DNA of 25,295 nucleotides from Acidobacteriota bacterium (GCA_021784615.1 JAJYHU010000267.1:1-25295); one strand, 5' to 3'; shown: positions 7,213 to 15,493, counted from the first letter of the stretch. The notes: generated from the letters alone by a model not told the origin. Made by a program: numbers and translations.

Positions 7213-7556
7213 TTTTCCGCTCCGCCGGGCCCGCTCGGGGCGGGACCGGCAAAAATCAGCAACCAGCGGCCGAAGGCCATTTCTCAAGTCCGAGAGGCTC
7301 ACAAATCCAAAGCTGCAGATCGTTCCGCGAGCGCAGCTTGATTGCAGTCCGCCATATTCCACTGGGCGAAATCGTCGGGAAATCCTTCTGTCAGGAAATG
7401 CTGGCGGTGCAAACTGTGGAAGGTATGGTAAAAATGGAGGTCGCTGCGCTTGGCCGGCCCCTCCTGCAAGTCCGAGCGCCGGTTTGCCCTCTGGTTCGAG
7501 ATGCGGATCAGGTGCGACGCGGTAGCAAACCGGAAGGGGAATCGGCTCTTTTTCAT
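7186..7556 (-). pseudogene. DUF5752-like protein, apparently frameshifted and truncated
   Basis: The start ATG at 7556 overlaps the otsB stop by four bases (ATGA), with GGAGG upstream, as expected for a coupled gene. The first 85 codons read PFRFATASHLIRISNQ, then FYHTFHSLHRQHFLTEGF, PDDFAQW and AALAERSAALDL. I recognise these as the DUF5752 family (from memory). A TGA at 7299-7301 ends this frame, but the shifted frame continues naturally as FVSLSDLRNGLRPLVADF down to a stop at 7186-7188. Adding one T to the GATTTG run would join the halves. The tail then loses family similarity and runs into the 3' end of eda, so the gene also looks truncated. A sequencing error at the shift cannot be excluded. 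Function is unknown; homologues often accompany glycosyltransferase genes (recalled, unverified). Confidence 0.55.
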
Positions 7557-8401
7557 ACGAGCGTATCCTCCAGCTTTTTCAGGAACGCCAGTACTTCAGC
7601 CGGGTCGCGCAAAAAATACTTCGCATGAGTCTCCCGAAACTTGCCCACGCGTATTGTGACACTGCTTTTCAGCGAGGCAAAGGCTATTTCGTCCGTGGTG
7701 TCGTCACCGGCATAGATTGCCAGCTTGCGGCGTGGAAACTGGCGGAGCAGGTCTTGCGCCGCGATGCCTTTATTTCCCATTTGGCTGGGATAAATTTCCC
7801 AGATTTTCTTTCCGGCCATCAGCCGGAAATCCGGTCCTAAGCGCTCAAGAACCTTTTCGATTACTGACTTGGCCTTGCCGACCGTCTCCTCGGGCGCCTC
7901 ACGATAGTGGACGCCGAAGCAGATCCCTTTGTCTTCCACCCTTATTCCCGGGAGGCTGCGGACCTGTTCCCGGACCCATTCCATGCCTTTCCGAAGCCGG
8001 CCGGCGCTCGGCAGAGAGGCTGTTTGCCCGTCACTTCTTTCCGAACCGTGAAGCCCAAAATACAGTGCGCCTTTGACCCGTGCGCGCCGGCGCAGGTCGG
8101 CGAGTCGCCGTCCGCTGATGAAGCACATGGTCACGCGCGGATGACCGGCCAGCCGGCTGAGCAATCGCCGCTCGCTCTTGCCCAGCAACACTTCTTTGGG
8201 ATTTTGCCGCAACCGCACCAGAGTGCCGTCAAAATCCAGGAAGAGGACGATTGCTCTGGCGCGCCTCGCCCGTCTGGCGATATTGGACCAAGCGGAGAAG
8301 AGATGTCGGGGTTCCTTGGGGCGCTTGGTTTGAGACTTCTTTGCCGTGGCTGAAGTTCGCCATCCCTCGGATTCCTTATCGGACCTCTTGTGGTTCTTCA
8401 T
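7553..8401 (-). CDS. otsB: trehalose-6-phosphate phosphatase
   Basis: It removes phosphate from trehalose-6-phosphate to give trehalose, a compatible solute. The 282-residue HAD-superfamily protein shows FLDFDGTLV at 54-62 (nucleophile Asp56, acid/base Asp58), ISGR at 95-98 (motif II), FGLHGSE at 115-121 in the cap region, EIYP..NKG with Lys211 (motif III), and AGDDTTDE at 231-238 (motif IV, Mg2+). The first 45 residues are very basic and not conserved, so a later start is possible; no clear ribosome-binding site precedes the ATG at 8401. It lies 79 bases downstream of the trehalose-phosphate synthase gene, which supports its substrate. Confidence 0.93.
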   Translation of the reverse strand: MKNHKRSDKESEGWRTSATAKKSQTKRPKEPRHLFSAWSNIARRARRARAIVLFLDFDGTLVRLRQNPKEVLLGKSERRLLSRLAGHPRVTMCFISGRRLADLRRRARVKGALYFGLHGSERSDGQTASLPSAGRLRKGMEWVREQVRSLPGIRVEDKGICFGVHYREAPEETVGKAKSVIEKVLERLGPDFRLMAGKKIWEIYPSQMGNKGIAAQDLLRQFPRRKLAIYAGDDTTDEIAFASLKSSVTIRVGKFRETHAKYFLRDPAEVLAFLKKLEDTLV

Positions 8402-8480
8402 GTTTTGCCCAAAGGATGGCCGGCGGCCGGGCCGAAAATCCGCCCAACTTTCCCAGCCAGGAACGCCTATTCGAGAGGGA

Positions 8481-10739
8481 TCAGCGGATTCTTAGGGGTT
8501 CGGTTTTGTCGAGCCGAACTTCGGAAAGTTCCCGGACCAGGCTTGCCGCCCAGCGGTAAATGTTATGCTCGCGAACCACGCGCCGCATCCGTTGCATCCG
8601 GAGTCTTTTCTCTTCCGGGTCCATATCGAGAGCGTAATGGATGCCTTCCGCCAATAGTTCGGTATCGTAAGGGTTGACGACCAGAGCATCCCGCAACTCG
8701 CGGCAGGCGCCTGTGAAGCGGCTCAGGATCAGCACGCCCTGGCCATCGTCACGGCTGGCGACAAACTCTTTGGCGACAAGGTTCATCCCGTCGTGAAGCG
8801 AGGTCACCATGCACAAATCGGCCGCCTTGTAATAGCGGGAGATTTCCTCATGGCTGTGATGCCTCTTGATGAGCACGATCGGTTTCCACGCATCTTTCTG
8901 GAACCGGCCGTTGATCCTTTGCGCCTCGCTTTCAATTTCCGCCACCAGGTTGCGATACCGCTGGATGTCGGTCCGGCTGGGGGCGCCGATCTGCACAAAA
9001 CTGAATTTGCCCTGATAAGCGGGATATTTTTCAAGAAAACGCTCAATCCCGCGGAAGCGCTCGACAATGCCTTTGGTGTAGTCCATGCGGTCGACGCCCA
9101 CGCCCATGATGGTGCCCGCAACACCGAGTTCCTTAAACATATCCTCTGCGGAAGGACGGGTTTCCAGCAGCGAATCGCCGGCATTCTCCGAGTCAAAGAC
9201 CACGCTGACCGGGAACGGACGCACCAGGGTAAAGTGGCCGCGCCGGTTGACGGCAAAGCGGTCCCACTCGATGCGGCACTCGAGCGCGCGATCCACGGTT
9301 TCCAGGAAATTGTTGCAGTGCGATTGAATGTGGAAACCGGCAAGGTCGGCTCCCAGCAATCCGTCCAACAGTTCGCGCTGCCAGGGGCAAATGCCGAATC
9401 CCTCCGCCGTAGGCCATGGAATATGCCAGAAAATCGCCACGCGCGCATCCGGCCGTTTTTCCTTCACCAGGCGGGGCAGCAAGGCAAAATGGTAGTCGTG
9501 GATGAGCACGGCCGGCTCTGGCGTGCCTTCCATCTCCTGCAAGACCGCTTTTGCAAACTGCTGGTTGACCGCTTTATACTGCTTCCAGTCGGCCTCGCGG
9601 AAGGTGGGGCGCGTGTGGGCAATGTGGCACAGCGGCCAGAGACCTTCGTTAGCAAAACCGAGATAAAATCCCTGCTCTTCTTCTTTGCTCACCCAGACTC
9701 TGCGCAGGGTGTAATGAGGGTCATTGGGAGGCACGCGAAGGCGATCATGCTCGTCCACGGTTTCGCGGTCGGCGTTGCCGGCGCCGGCCGCTACCCAGGT
9801 GCCGTCACAAGCTCTCAGAATGGGCTCAAGAGAAGTTACCAGGCCGCTTGCCGGAACCAGGCATTCGATACCCTTCGCATTATGAACGTGCATGTAGGGT
9901 TCGCGGTGTGAGACCGCAAAGATCGGCTTGCCGCTGAAGCGGCTGCGGACCTGCATCCGCAGGCGCTCCGGCGTCCAGACAGCTTCGCCGGCTTCGCGCA
10001 GGCGGACTTCTTCCTCAATGGCTGTTCTGGCCACTTCCAAACTTTTTGCTAACTGGGTTACTTCCTGCGTAATGGGCCGAAACAGCTCTTCCGAAGGTGG
10101 AGTTGCGCTCCGCAACCCCTTGCCGGTTCTCAGGGCGCGCAACCACTGGGCTGTCTTTGTGACAGGCTCCAGGATGCTGACGCGGATGATGAGCAGGCAT
10201 ATCAATGCGATCAGAAAAGTTTCGACAAGCAGGCGAAGAAAGGTATCGCGCCAAAGCCGGAAAGACTGGGCCTGGATGAAGCTTGCGTTATGAAATAGCG
10301 CCAGCGCGCCTTCCACGCCCTGGTCGCCGTTGATGGGCAAAACGTAAACCTGGAAGGGCACTCCTCCCATCGTAATGAACCGGCTGCGCCCTTGGTCCCG
10401 GGAGATGGCCTCGCGGATCAAGGAGGGACCGGCGTCAAGTTGAGGCTCGACCCCGCTGGCCATTCCGACTTTTTTCCCATCCCGGTCATAAACGTCTACA
10501 CCCGCCAGTCCTTCGCGGTTTTCAAAGCGGTCCAGAAGGGCTTGCAATTCATCCCAAGCCTGGTCCCTGAGCAGCGGTTCGACATTCTCAGCGAGACTTT
10601 GGGCTAGAACTTGCGCGTGCCGGTCCAGGGCGCTGCGCAGAACGTGATTTTCCGAGCGAATCTGGAAGACGGCAAAAAGGCAGGCCACCAGCGTGATGCT
10701 GATGATGAGAGAGATAATAAGTCTGTAACGGATGCGCAT
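8481..10739 (-). CDS. otsA: membrane-anchored trehalose-6-phosphate synthase (GT20) with N-terminal sensor-like module
   Basis: The C-terminal 480 residues make trehalose-6-phosphate from UDP-glucose and glucose-6-phosphate. GT20 motifs: SHREPY at 277-282 (replacing SNRxP), GFANEGLWPL at 361-370, HDYHFALLP at 414-422, GVDRMDYTKGI at 548-558 (Arg551, Lys556) and LHDGMNLVAKE at 648-658 (Asp650, Glu658). At 752 residues it is about 280 longer than E. coli OtsA. The extra part has a membrane helix (about 7-26), an extracytoplasmic domain (27-165), a second helix (168-188) and a HAMP-like linker (about 188-245), so the synthase is tethered at the inner face of the membrane. This architecture resembles sensor kinases and suggests control by an external signal (inference). 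Glucosylglycerol-phosphate synthase is an alternative, but the otsB neighbour favours trehalose. No ribosome-binding site is evident at the ATG. Confidence 0.92.
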   Translation of the reverse strand: MRIRYRLIISLIISITLVACLFAVFQIRSENHVLRSALDRHAQVLAQSLAENVEPLLRDQAWDELQALLDRFENREGLAGVDVYDRDGKKVGMASGVEPQLDAGPSLIREAISRDQGRSRFITMGGVPFQVYVLPINGDQGVEGALALFHNASFIQAQSFRLWRDTFLRLLVETFLIALICLLIIRVSILEPVTKTAQWLRALRTGKGLRSATPPSEELFRPITQEVTQLAKSLEVARTAIEEEVRLREAGEAVWTPERLRMQVRSRFSGKPIFAVSHREPYMHVHNAKGIECLVPASGLVTSLEPILRACDGTWVAAGAGNADRETVDEHDRLRVPPNDPHYTLRRVWVSKEEEQGFYLGFANEGLWPLCHIAHTRPTFREADWKQYKAVNQQFAKAVLQEMEGTPEPAVLIHDYHFALLPRLVKEKRPDARVAIFWHIPWPTAEGFGICPWQRELLDGLLGADLAGFHIQSHCNNFLETVDRALECRIEWDRFAVNRRGHFTLVRPFPVSVVFDSENAGDSLLETRPSAEDMFKELGVAGTIMGVGVDRMDYTKGIVERFRGIERFLEKYPAYQGKFSFVQIGAPSRTDIQRYRNLVAEIESEAQRINGRFQKDAWKPIVLIKRHHSHEEISRYYKAADLCMVTSLHDGMNLVAKEFVASRDDGQGVLILSRFTGACRELRDALVVNPYDTELLAEGIHYALDMDPEEKRLRMQRMRRVVREHNIYRWAASLVRELSEVRLDKTEPLRIR

Positions 10740-10775
10740 CTTATAAATTCTACATCATTCTGGTCAAGATAAGTT

Positions 10776-10821
10776 CACGGAAGCCCGTGAGACATCGTTA
10801 GCCTCAATCGTAAAAGGCTAA
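10776..10821. promoter_or_regulatory. inverted repeats in the otsA/SDR divergent promoter region
   Basis: In the 151-base gap between divergent genes, CACGG (10776-10780) pairs with CCGTG (10785-10789), and TTAGCC (10798-10803) with GGCTAA (10816-10821). The second, two 6-base arms 12 bases apart, has operator-like geometry. On the otsA side, a TTGACC-N16-TATAAG pair directly abuts the otsA ATG, too close for a normal leader. On the SDR side TATTAT (10865-10870) is a plausible -10. Confidence 0.3.
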
Positions 10822-10890
10822 AGGGTGCTGAAGTCTGGTGCTTTCGTAATGAGTTCGATTGCTTTATTATAGCGCATAAGAGGGCTGAAG

Positions 10891-11598
10891 ATGGATTTTG
10901 ATGGCCGGGTCGCGGTGGTTACGGGCGGGACGGGTGCTCTCGGATGCGCCGTCGTCCGGGACCTGTTGGAATCAGGCGCCCGGGTTGTGGCGCCCTATCG
11001 CCGGGAAGAAGGTTGGAAAGCTCTTCAAGTGCACGTTGCCAAACAGGCTGACCGGCTTGCGGGCGGCTTGGTGGACCTTGCCGACGCGAGCCAGGTGGAA
11101 GATTTTATTCAAGATACCGTCTCGCGGGTCGGCCGCGTTGACTTTCTCGTCTGTCTGGCGGGCGGTTTTGCGGCCGGCAAAAGTTTTGAATCCGACGAGC
11201 AAGCATGGGATCGCATGATCGACATGAACCTTCGCAGTGTCTTTCTGCTTCTTCGGCCTGTGGTCCCGGTAATGATCCGCCAGAATTTCGGGCGCATCAT
11301 CACGGTATCGAGTGGGGCGATTCTTGGCGGCGGAGGAAGTGGAATGGCGGCTTACGCCGTCACCAAAGGCGCGGTGAGCCAGTTGACCGGGATTCTTGCC
11401 AAAGAACTTGCGGAATATGACATCCGCGCTCACTGTGTGATGCCCGGCACAATGGATACGGAATCGAATCGCCAGGCTATGCCGAAGGCCAATCCCGCCG
11501 GGTGGGTAAAAACAGAAGATGTGGCCCGCGTCATCCATTTTCTGCTGGGGGATCAGTCGCGAGCGGTCCGGTCGGCCGTCGTTCCGGTTCTTGGCTAA
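10891..11598 (+). CDS. SDR-family NAD(P)-dependent oxidoreductase
   Basis: This is a classical short-chain dehydrogenase of 235 residues, substrate unknown. VAVVTGGTGALG at 7-18 is the Rossmann glycine motif, with TGGTGALG in place of the usual TGxxxGIG. The mid-fold NNAG element is altered to CLAGG (88-92). The catalytic triad is present: Ser140/141 in TVSSG, Tyr155 and Lys159 in AAYAVTKG. The C-terminus is short and ends at VVPVLG, without the usual DGG or NGG tail. AGAGGG precedes the ATG at a fair distance. It is divergent from otsA and followed by rpmE with its own promoter, so it is probably monocistronic. Do not read a specific reaction from the fold. Confidence 0.85.
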   Translation: MDFDGRVAVVTGGTGALGCAVVRDLLESGARVVAPYRREEGWKALQVHVAKQADRLAGGLVDLADASQVEDFIQDTVSRVGRVDFLVCLAGGFAAGKSFESDEQAWDRMIDMNLRSVFLLLRPVVPVMIRQNFGRIITVSSGAILGGGGSGMAAYAVTKGAVSQLTGILAKELAEYDIRAHCVMPGTMDTESNRQAMPKANPAGWVKTEDVARVIHFLLGDQSRAVRSAVVPVLG

Positions 11599-11612
11599 AA
11601 CGGCGATCGTGA

Positions 11613-11641
11613 TTGAAAGTTTACGCCCTGGCGGTTATAAT
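11613..11641 (+). promoter_or_regulatory. sigma70-type promoter for rpmE
   Basis: TTGAAA (11613-11618) and a perfect TATAAT (11636-11641) are separated by exactly 17 bases. This is the best consensus-like promoter in the window, and it lies 29 bases before the rpmE ATG. AAGGAG at 11661-11666 is the ribosome-binding site. It begins 14 bases after the SDR stop, so rpmE is uncoupled from that gene. thyX may share the transcript. Confidence 0.8.
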
Positions 11642-11670
11642 GGCTGTTTGACCAGACTGTAAGGAGCCTC

Positions 11671-11931
11671 ATGAGGAAAGATATTCATCCTGATTACCAT
11701 GACGTGACGGTGGCGTGCGCGTGCGGCAGCACTTTCAAAACGCGGTCCACATACAAGAGTGAGGTGCTGCATCTTGAAATTTGTTCGAGTTGCCACCCCT
11801 TCTTTACCGGCAAGCAAAAGCTGGTGGATAGCGCCGGGCGGGTGGAACGCTTCCAGAAGAAATACGCGGCGTTTCGCAAGGGCCGGGCAGAGGCCTCTGC
11901 CGCCGGAAAAAGCTCAGGCGCTGGAAGTTAA
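11671..11931 (+). CDS. rpmE: 50S ribosomal protein bL31
   Basis: This is a small protein of the large ribosomal subunit at the central protuberance/intersubunit bridge. The 86 residues begin MRKDIHPDYHDVTVACACG. CHPFFTGKQKLVD at 41-53 and GRVERFQKKY are the L31 signatures. Cys16, Cys18, Cys38 and Cys41 make this the zinc-binding form rather than the zinc-independent RpmE2. The C-terminal Ala/Ser/Gly-rich tail is somewhat longer than usual. AAGGAG lies four bases before the ATG. thyX begins within 11-90 bases downstream on the same strand. Confidence 0.97.
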   Translation: MRKDIHPDYHDVTVACACGSTFKTRSTYKSEVLHLEICSSCHPFFTGKQKLVDSAGRVERFQKKYAAFRKGRAEASAAGKSSGAGS

Positions 11932-11942
11932 GCATCGGGGCC

Positions 11943-12815
11943 GTGTGCGGCCGTTTTCCTCCTGGTAATCGCGAAGATCCCAAAGACCAGAATCAAGTAG
12001 GGCAGAGAAAGCTGTTGGCGACGAAACCACCGCTTGATCCCTATATTACGAAGCCGAAAGTCTACCTCCTGGGGCGCCAGACGGTCGTCCGCGAGGAACT
12101 CTCACGCTTTCTCGATGAAGAAGGCGTCGCTTTCACAACGGACGCCGGGGCGGCGGCTGAGGTTTTGGCCGAAATCGCCGGCCGCACCTGCTACATGTCC
12201 TTTGGGAAGGGACGCAAGACCAACCGGGAATATCTCGATAACATCCTGACATCAAAACACGGCAGCGTGCTGGAACATGCGGTCTGGTCCCTGCTGATTA
12301 CGGGAGTCAGCCGGTCGCTGACGCATGAGCTGGTGCGCCATCGCGCGGGATTCGGCTATTCGCAACTCTCGCAGCGTTATGTGGATGAAGGCGACGCGCG
12401 CTACGTTGTGCCTCCGCTTTATCAGGAGAACGATGAGCTTCGCGCCCGGTGGCGGCAAACCATCGAGACCCTCCGAAAAGCCTATGTGGAACTTGCCGAC
12501 TCTACGGCGCAATATGTCCAGCAAAAGCACCCGGAGATGGCTCCCCGCGACCGCCGCAAGTGGGCCCGGCAAGCGGCACGATCCATTTTGCCCAATGCCT
12601 GTGAGACAAAAATCTTTGTGACCGGCAACAGCCGCTCCTGGCGCCACTTCCTTGAAATGCGCGGCAGCCCGCACGCCGATACGGAAATCCGGCTGCTCGC
12701 GGTTGAAATCTGCCGGGTGCTCAAAAACGAAAGCCCCAACATCTTCCCCGACGTCGAGATTTACGACGAAGCCGACGGCATGCCCGCCGTCCGGATCACG
12801 CACTCGAAGGTCTAA
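11943..12815 (+). CDS. thyX: flavin-dependent thymidylate synthase
   Basis: ThyX makes dTMP from dUMP using FAD, NADPH and methylene-tetrahydrofolate. The signature RHRAGFGYSQLSQRY at 132-146 (numbered from the GTG at 11943) binds flavin and substrate. It has one more residue between RHR and the serine than the short form (RHR-x8-S). SVLEHA at 108-113 and the C-terminal LEMRGSPHADTEIR region are typical. The start is uncertain. The GTG at 11943 gives 290 residues, but its first 24 (PPGNREDPKD...) look non-conserved. A TTG at 12015 would give 266 residues, beginning just before PPLDPYITKPKVYLLG, where conservation seems to start. No strong ribosome-binding site favours either. Presence of ThyX suggests the organism may lack ThyA (inference). 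Confidence 0.93.
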   Translation: MCGRFPPGNREDPKDQNQVGQRKLLATKPPLDPYITKPKVYLLGRQTVVREELSRFLDEEGVAFTTDAGAAAEVLAEIAGRTCYMSFGKGRKTNREYLDNILTSKHGSVLEHAVWSLLITGVSRSLTHELVRHRAGFGYSQLSQRYVDEGDARYVVPPLYQENDELRARWRQTIETLRKAYVELADSTAQYVQQKHPEMAPRDRRKWARQAARSILPNACETKIFVTGNSRSWRHFLEMRGSPHADTEIRLLAVEICRVLKNESPNIFPDVEIYDEADGMPAVRITHSKV

Positions 12816-12856
12816 CGCGCGTCCGGACCGCCCGATCCTGTTTGCCGCGCTCAGCG

Positions 12857-13912
12857 CTACTTAATTCCCACCACCATGGAGTTTGGTCCCGTGAGGTGCT
12901 CGACGTAAGTTTCTCGGAACCCTGCCTTCTTCATCCAGCCGCAGCAATCGGCTCCCGTGTAATCGAATCCTCCGGGAGTTTCAATCAGCATATTAAGGCT
13001 CGCCAGAAGGCCGAACGCATTGCTTCGGCGGTCATCATCAATCACCGCGTCGTAGACGACCAGCGCCCCGCTTTTCGGCAGGGCTTTCACGGCTTTCGAG
13101 AGCAGCATCTGCTTTTCTTCCAGGTTCCAGTCATGGAGGATGTGTCCCATCACCAGCACATCGGTTTCCGGCAGAGGGTCCTCGAAGAAGTTTCCGGCAA
13201 GGAAATTCAGTCGCGGGCGCAGTCCAAAAGAGTGCACGTACTCTTCAAAAAACGGTTGCACGGCAGGCAGATCGAAACCGATCCCGGAAACGTGATCGTG
13301 TTTAAGCGCAATCTGCGTGGGAAGGCCTCCTTGAGCCGTGCCGATGTCGGCAAAAGTCTTGTATTTCACCCACGCGAATTTCTCCGCAATGGCCTTGGCC
13401 GCGCCCAGGCTAATGGCGGTCATGGCCTGAAGAAATCCCCGCATCCGATTGGGGTCGGCGTAAAGCGCGGCGAACGCATCGCCGCCCTGTTTGGATTCAT
13501 TCTGGGGCCGTCCGGTGCGCAGGCCTTCGGTGAGCGATCCCCAGTGGTGGTAAAGGCGGGCATTCGCCATCTCCAAAATGCCTCCCACATAAGTGGGCTT
13601 CGCTTTGTCCAGGAAAATATCCGCTTCGCGAGAGTTGGAATAATGGCCGTCTTTTCGCTCCAGGATTCCCAGCGCCACCAGCGCATCAAGAAAATCCGCG
13701 GCGCTCCTCGTGTGCAGCCCTAACGTCCGGGCCAGTTCAGCGATGCGCGCGGGTCCTTTGGCAAGCTGCGTAAAAACCCCCAACTCCACCGCGCTTAGCA
13801 GAGTTTTGGAACTCCAAAATCCAAGGCCGAGTTGCAACAGCTTATCGGGCGCCGGCGGCGCGCCGCCCTCCTGCCGAACCGGCGTTCGGTGTTGATCAGA
13901 TAATGTATTCAT
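12857..13912 (-). CDS. class I SAM-dependent O-methyltransferase (COMT/family 2 type)
   Basis: This is a 351-residue, two-domain methyltransferase. Residues about 25-100 form a winged-helix dimerisation domain (KTLLSAVELGVF, with the helix-turn-helix ending ALGILERKDGHY). Residues about 165-351 form the Rossmann SAM domain. Motif I is ADIGTAQGGLPTQIA at 188-202, an acidic residue follows in IGFDLP, and HILHDWNLEEK at 257-267 carries the His-Asp pair used as base in plant COMT and bacterial relatives such as CrtF. The ATG at 13912 is preceded by a GGGG-type ribosome-binding site. It converges with thyX, and no biosynthetic cluster surrounds it, so the acceptor (a phenolic, quinone-like or polyketide hydroxyl) cannot be named. 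Confidence 0.85.
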   Translation of the reverse strand: MNTLSDQHRTPVRQEGGAPPAPDKLLQLGLGFWSSKTLLSAVELGVFTQLAKGPARIAELARTLGLHTRSAADFLDALVALGILERKDGHYSNSREADIFLDKAKPTYVGGILEMANARLYHHWGSLTEGLRTGRPQNESKQGGDAFAALYADPNRMRGFLQAMTAISLGAAKAIAEKFAWVKYKTFADIGTAQGGLPTQIALKHDHVSGIGFDLPAVQPFFEEYVHSFGLRPRLNFLAGNFFEDPLPETDVLVMGHILHDWNLEEKQMLLSKAVKALPKSGALVVYDAVIDDDRRSNAFGLLASLNMLIETPGGFDYTGADCCGWMKKAGFRETYVEHLTGPNSMVVGIK

Positions 13913-14059
13913 AACCTACCCCTTCAGTTTTTTGAATCGCTTGCCCCAGCAAGTTTCAATGAGTTCATGATAACTGAAAAAGTGTGCCGTGTCTCGAAAG
14001 CCGCGGGCGTGGATGAAGATGGCGGGATAAACAAAACCTGGGAGGAAAGGCGGCGGAAA

Positions 14060-15493
14060 TTACAATCCCGCAGCTTTACGGAACTTGGCCATGTGCTCAC
14101 GCATCTCGCGGTTTGAGGGATCGAGCGCCAGCGCCTTCTGCTGGACTTTCACCGCCTGTTGATACTGGCCGTTTACGTAGAGGGCTTCCGCGAGCGTGTC
14201 GATAAAAGTCGCCTCTTTCCAATGGGAAAGGTCAACAGCCTGCTGGGCATGTTTCAGGGCTTCCGCGGGATTTTGGTACCGGGGGTCCTTAGCGGTTGCG
14301 AGCAGCCAGGCCAGATTATTGTGGGCTTCAGCCATGTCCGGCTTGATCCTTAATGCCGCCTGATAATGCTCAATGGCTTCAGGATAAAGGCGCTGAGCGG
14401 CGCAAAGGTCGCCCAGGCCTTCCTGGGCTTCCGCCGTCTTGGGATTTTCCCCCACGGCCGCCTCAAGATATTTTTGCGCTTTGCCGGGGTCGCCCTGGCG
14501 TTCATAGGCGACGGCCAATCCCAATTGCGCCTGGGGAGAGTCCGGGCTCAACCGCAGGGCGGTGTGATATTCCTGGATCGCTTGCACCAATTGGTTTTGG
14601 CTGAGATAAAGCGAAGCCATCTCTTCGTAGGGCCGCTCGTCATGCGGATTTTGGCGCTCCGCCTGTTCGAATCGCTGGAGCGCCCGGCCGTCCTGGTGGT
14701 GATTGCGAAATTCTATTCCTTGCCCAATCAGTTGGGTTACTTCAAGCGAGGCGCGGTATTGGTTTGCGGTAGCGAACATGGCTACAGCGACAATGGCGAT
14801 GGGGATGAGCACCATCTGTTGCGAGACCCTGGAAAGCACCCAGGCGCGGTCCATGCCCGGCAGCGGAGGCGGTATCAGCCAGGCGAGCGCCATTCCTCCC
14901 GCCAAGCCTCCCACGTGTCCCCAGTTATCAATCAAGTGGGGAAGGGAAAGCCCGATGGCTAGGTTCAGCACGATCAGGATCACCATGCCCTTGCCGAAAG
15001 CCCGCCTCCATCGCCAGGGCACCACTTCAGGGTGCAGGTATCCGGTGACCAGCATGGCTCCGGCCACGCCAAAAATCGCTCCGGAGGCTCCCGCCGCAAC
15101 GTTATTCGACATCATCATGGAAAGGAGCGATCCCGTGATGCCCGCCCCCACATAGATGACCGAAAAGCGGCCGTACCCGTACACGTGTTCGAGGATGGGT
15201 CCCAGCAGGTAAAGCGCGTACATGTTCACGGCGAGATGGAACCAGCCGATGTGCAGAAACATCGGCATGACGAGCCGCCAATAATCGCCCCGGCGCAAGT
15301 AGGGTCCATAGGACGCGCCAAAATTCAGCAGCACATCAAGGTGCTTGGAGCCGCCCGCAAGCGTCATCAGAATAAACACCGCGACGCACAATCCAATAAG
15401 AACCAGCGTGGCGACGGGCCAGTAGCGCGGCCAGCGGTGGGAGAACCGCGGCAGACGATGGGTGGTCATTTGTGATTCGTCGAGCGATTCCAT
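14060..15493 (-). CDS. rhomboid intramembrane serine protease fused to TPR repeats
   Basis: The N-terminal half (about 25-245) is a six-helix rhomboid that cleaves membrane proteins within the bilayer. HIGWFHLAVN at 81-90 gives the oxyanion residues His86 and Asn90, GASGAIFG at 135-142 has the nucleophile Ser137, and NWGHVGGLAGG has the catalytic His193. A further helix (about 228-245) leads into the C-terminal half (about 255-477) of tetratricopeptide repeats, roughly six units. Recognisable units are AIQEYHTALRLSPDSPQA, AIEHYQAALRIKPDMAEA and AVKVQQKALALDPSNREM. TPRs usually bind partner proteins and may select substrates (inference). The first ATG lacks a clear ribosome-binding site; a second, at codon 9, is an alternative. 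Confidence 0.92.
   Translation of the reverse strand: MESLDESQMTTHRLPRFSHRWPRYWPVATLVLIGLCVAVFILMTLAGGSKHLDVLLNFGASYGPYLRRGDYWRLVMPMFLHIGWFHLAVNMYALYLLGPILEHVYGYGRFSVIYVGAGITGSLLSMMMSNNVAAGASGAIFGVAGAMLVTGYLHPEVVPWRWRRAFGKGMVILIVLNLAIGLSLPHLIDNWGHVGGLAGGMALAWLIPPPLPGMDRAWVLSRVSQQMVLIPIAIVAVAMFATANQYRASLEVTQLIGQGIEFRNHHQDGRALQRFEQAERQNPHDERPYEEMASLYLSQNQLVQAIQEYHTALRLSPDSPQAQLGLAVAYERQGDPGKAQKYLEAAVGENPKTAEAQEGLGDLCAAQRLYPEAIEHYQAALRIKPDMAEAHNNLAWLLATAKDPRYQNPAEALKHAQQAVDLSHWKEATFIDTLAEALYVNGQYQQAVKVQQKALALDPSNREMREHMAKFRKAAGL

Noticed and set aside
8793..9911. Long plus-strand open frame (372 codons) opposite otsA
   Set aside because: It lies fully inside the well-supported otsA gene on the other strand. 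It has no recognisable motif and arises from GC-rich codon bias.
12842..13723. Plus-strand open frame of 293 codons opposite the methyltransferase
   Set aside because: The minus-strand frame has a full methyltransferase motif set; this one has none.
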